A stretch of DNA of 64,000 nucleotides from Albula goreensis (lineage: Eukaryota; Chordata; Actinopteri; Albuliformes; Albulidae): the NCBI GenBank assembly GCA_022829145.1, contig CM040763.1:12819141-12883140 (forward strand). The letters are read 5' to 3'. The first letter of the stretch is position 1. Each line of letters begins with the position of its first letter. The notes beneath the pieces were generated by a model that was given only the letters and a program-made list of their open reading frames with translations, had not been told where the DNA came from and did not search any database. The translations under genes were made by a program, and so were the position numbers. Shown here piece by piece: positions 63,222 through 64,000 of this stretch.

Positions 63222-64000
63222 CTGCAAAAACAGAGACACAAGCAGATTTTGTTTAGAGAAAGCAAACAGTGAGCACTGCACAGTTTTTAAAGTCGGGCCC
63301 GCCTGGGTGATACTACTGTTATTTGTATTGACAAATACATAACAGTAAATTCAGCCTGTCATCTGCTTTTTTTTTCCTGAAACGCTATTGTGAAAATTTA
63401 TGAGAGCTGTGAGAAATTTGGAGCAGTTACAAAATGCAAATTCTGTACTGCAAACTAAACAGAAAGGGCTGTGACTGGACAGAGCGGACAAATGTTGCCC
63501 TGCTAGGTGTTTGCCATGGGTTTTCTGTAGACCCATTTCCAGTTCAATATGAGTCACGGTCCTCATGGATCAGACCCTTAGCATCAATTTAGCAAAATTA
63601 TATGGTACATTGATCAAATTTTAGAGGCAGCAGATTTTTACTACATTTCTTATAAACCACTGTTTTTAAGGCATCCAGCAAAAGACACCAGGCTGTTATT
63701 GGTTTTTAAATGCATTTGAAATTGTTTATGATAATGCTGTGTAACTTCAGTCCATTTATAGCAAACTTTTCAGTGGGTTATTAAAATGCAGGGCTATTAA
63801 CATACTTTCAAATTCAACGTACCGCAATTTTGAAAGTGGCTAAAAACATCAATTGAACGGGACTGAAAACAGCGTTAATGCTCTTATCAGTGTGCAAGCA
63901 GTAGAGTGAAGAGAAGTGGGAGGGGGGTAGTGCGGGGGCTCCTAAGCTGTTAAACTGCAGTACGGTTCCTGCTTCTTTTCTTCCCCTGCAATTCACAGGA
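63222..64000 (-). other. Start of next upstream inpp4b intron
   Basis: No further inpp4b exon was found up to the window edge; the human counterpart would code a segment ending just before LKNPVC. The small open frames here are not recognisable. Confidence 0.7.

Overview
The window is animal nuclear DNA, almost certainly from a ray-finned fish. It has AT-rich introns, GT-AG (and one GC-AG) splice sites, CA/TG microsatellites and dispersed repeats of types common in teleosts. The species cannot be named from the sequence. No bacterial operons, CRISPR arrays, tRNAs or rRNAs were seen.

Two genes are present, arranged tail to tail. (1) il15 (interleukin-15, + strand): five coding exons between 3414 and 7626. 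The short N-terminal end and the start codon are missing or lie in an unidentified upstream exon. (2) inpp4b (inositol polyphosphate-4-phosphatase type II B, - strand): fourteen internal coding exons from 63221 down to 21769, followed by three alternative last exons at 18214-18040, 14272-14098 and 12976-12844. Its 5' half (N-terminal C2 region) lies beyond position 64000. Every exon join was checked by hand for splice sites and reading phase, and all agree. The convergent il15/inpp4b arrangement is the one I know from human chromosome 4, which supports both assignments.

Layout: 1-3413 is il15 upstream sequence rich in repeat and pseudogene debris (a RecQ-like helicase fragment, a reverse-strand coding relic, a common teleost repeat). 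3414-7750 is il15. 7750-12843 is the shared 3' region of the two genes. 12844-18214 is the alternative-last-exon cluster of inpp4b. 21769-33650 is a dense cluster of exons coding the catalytic half. 37427-63221 holds five further exons separated by introns of 2-9 kb with several GC/CpG-rich patches that may be conserved regulatory elements.

The most notable structure is in the last-exon cluster. The exon coding the hydrophobic, membrane-anchoring tail of the beta form of Inpp4b is present twice, 3.9 kb apart. Over 194 bp (acceptor, branch-point-like sequence and most of the coding part) the two copies are identical base for base. The last nine sense codons then differ at 7 of 27 positions while keeping a membrane-anchor character and the same stop position. 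This suggests tandem exon duplication with later gene conversion. Il15 and Inpp4b are not known to act in one pathway; they are neighbours by conserved synteny.
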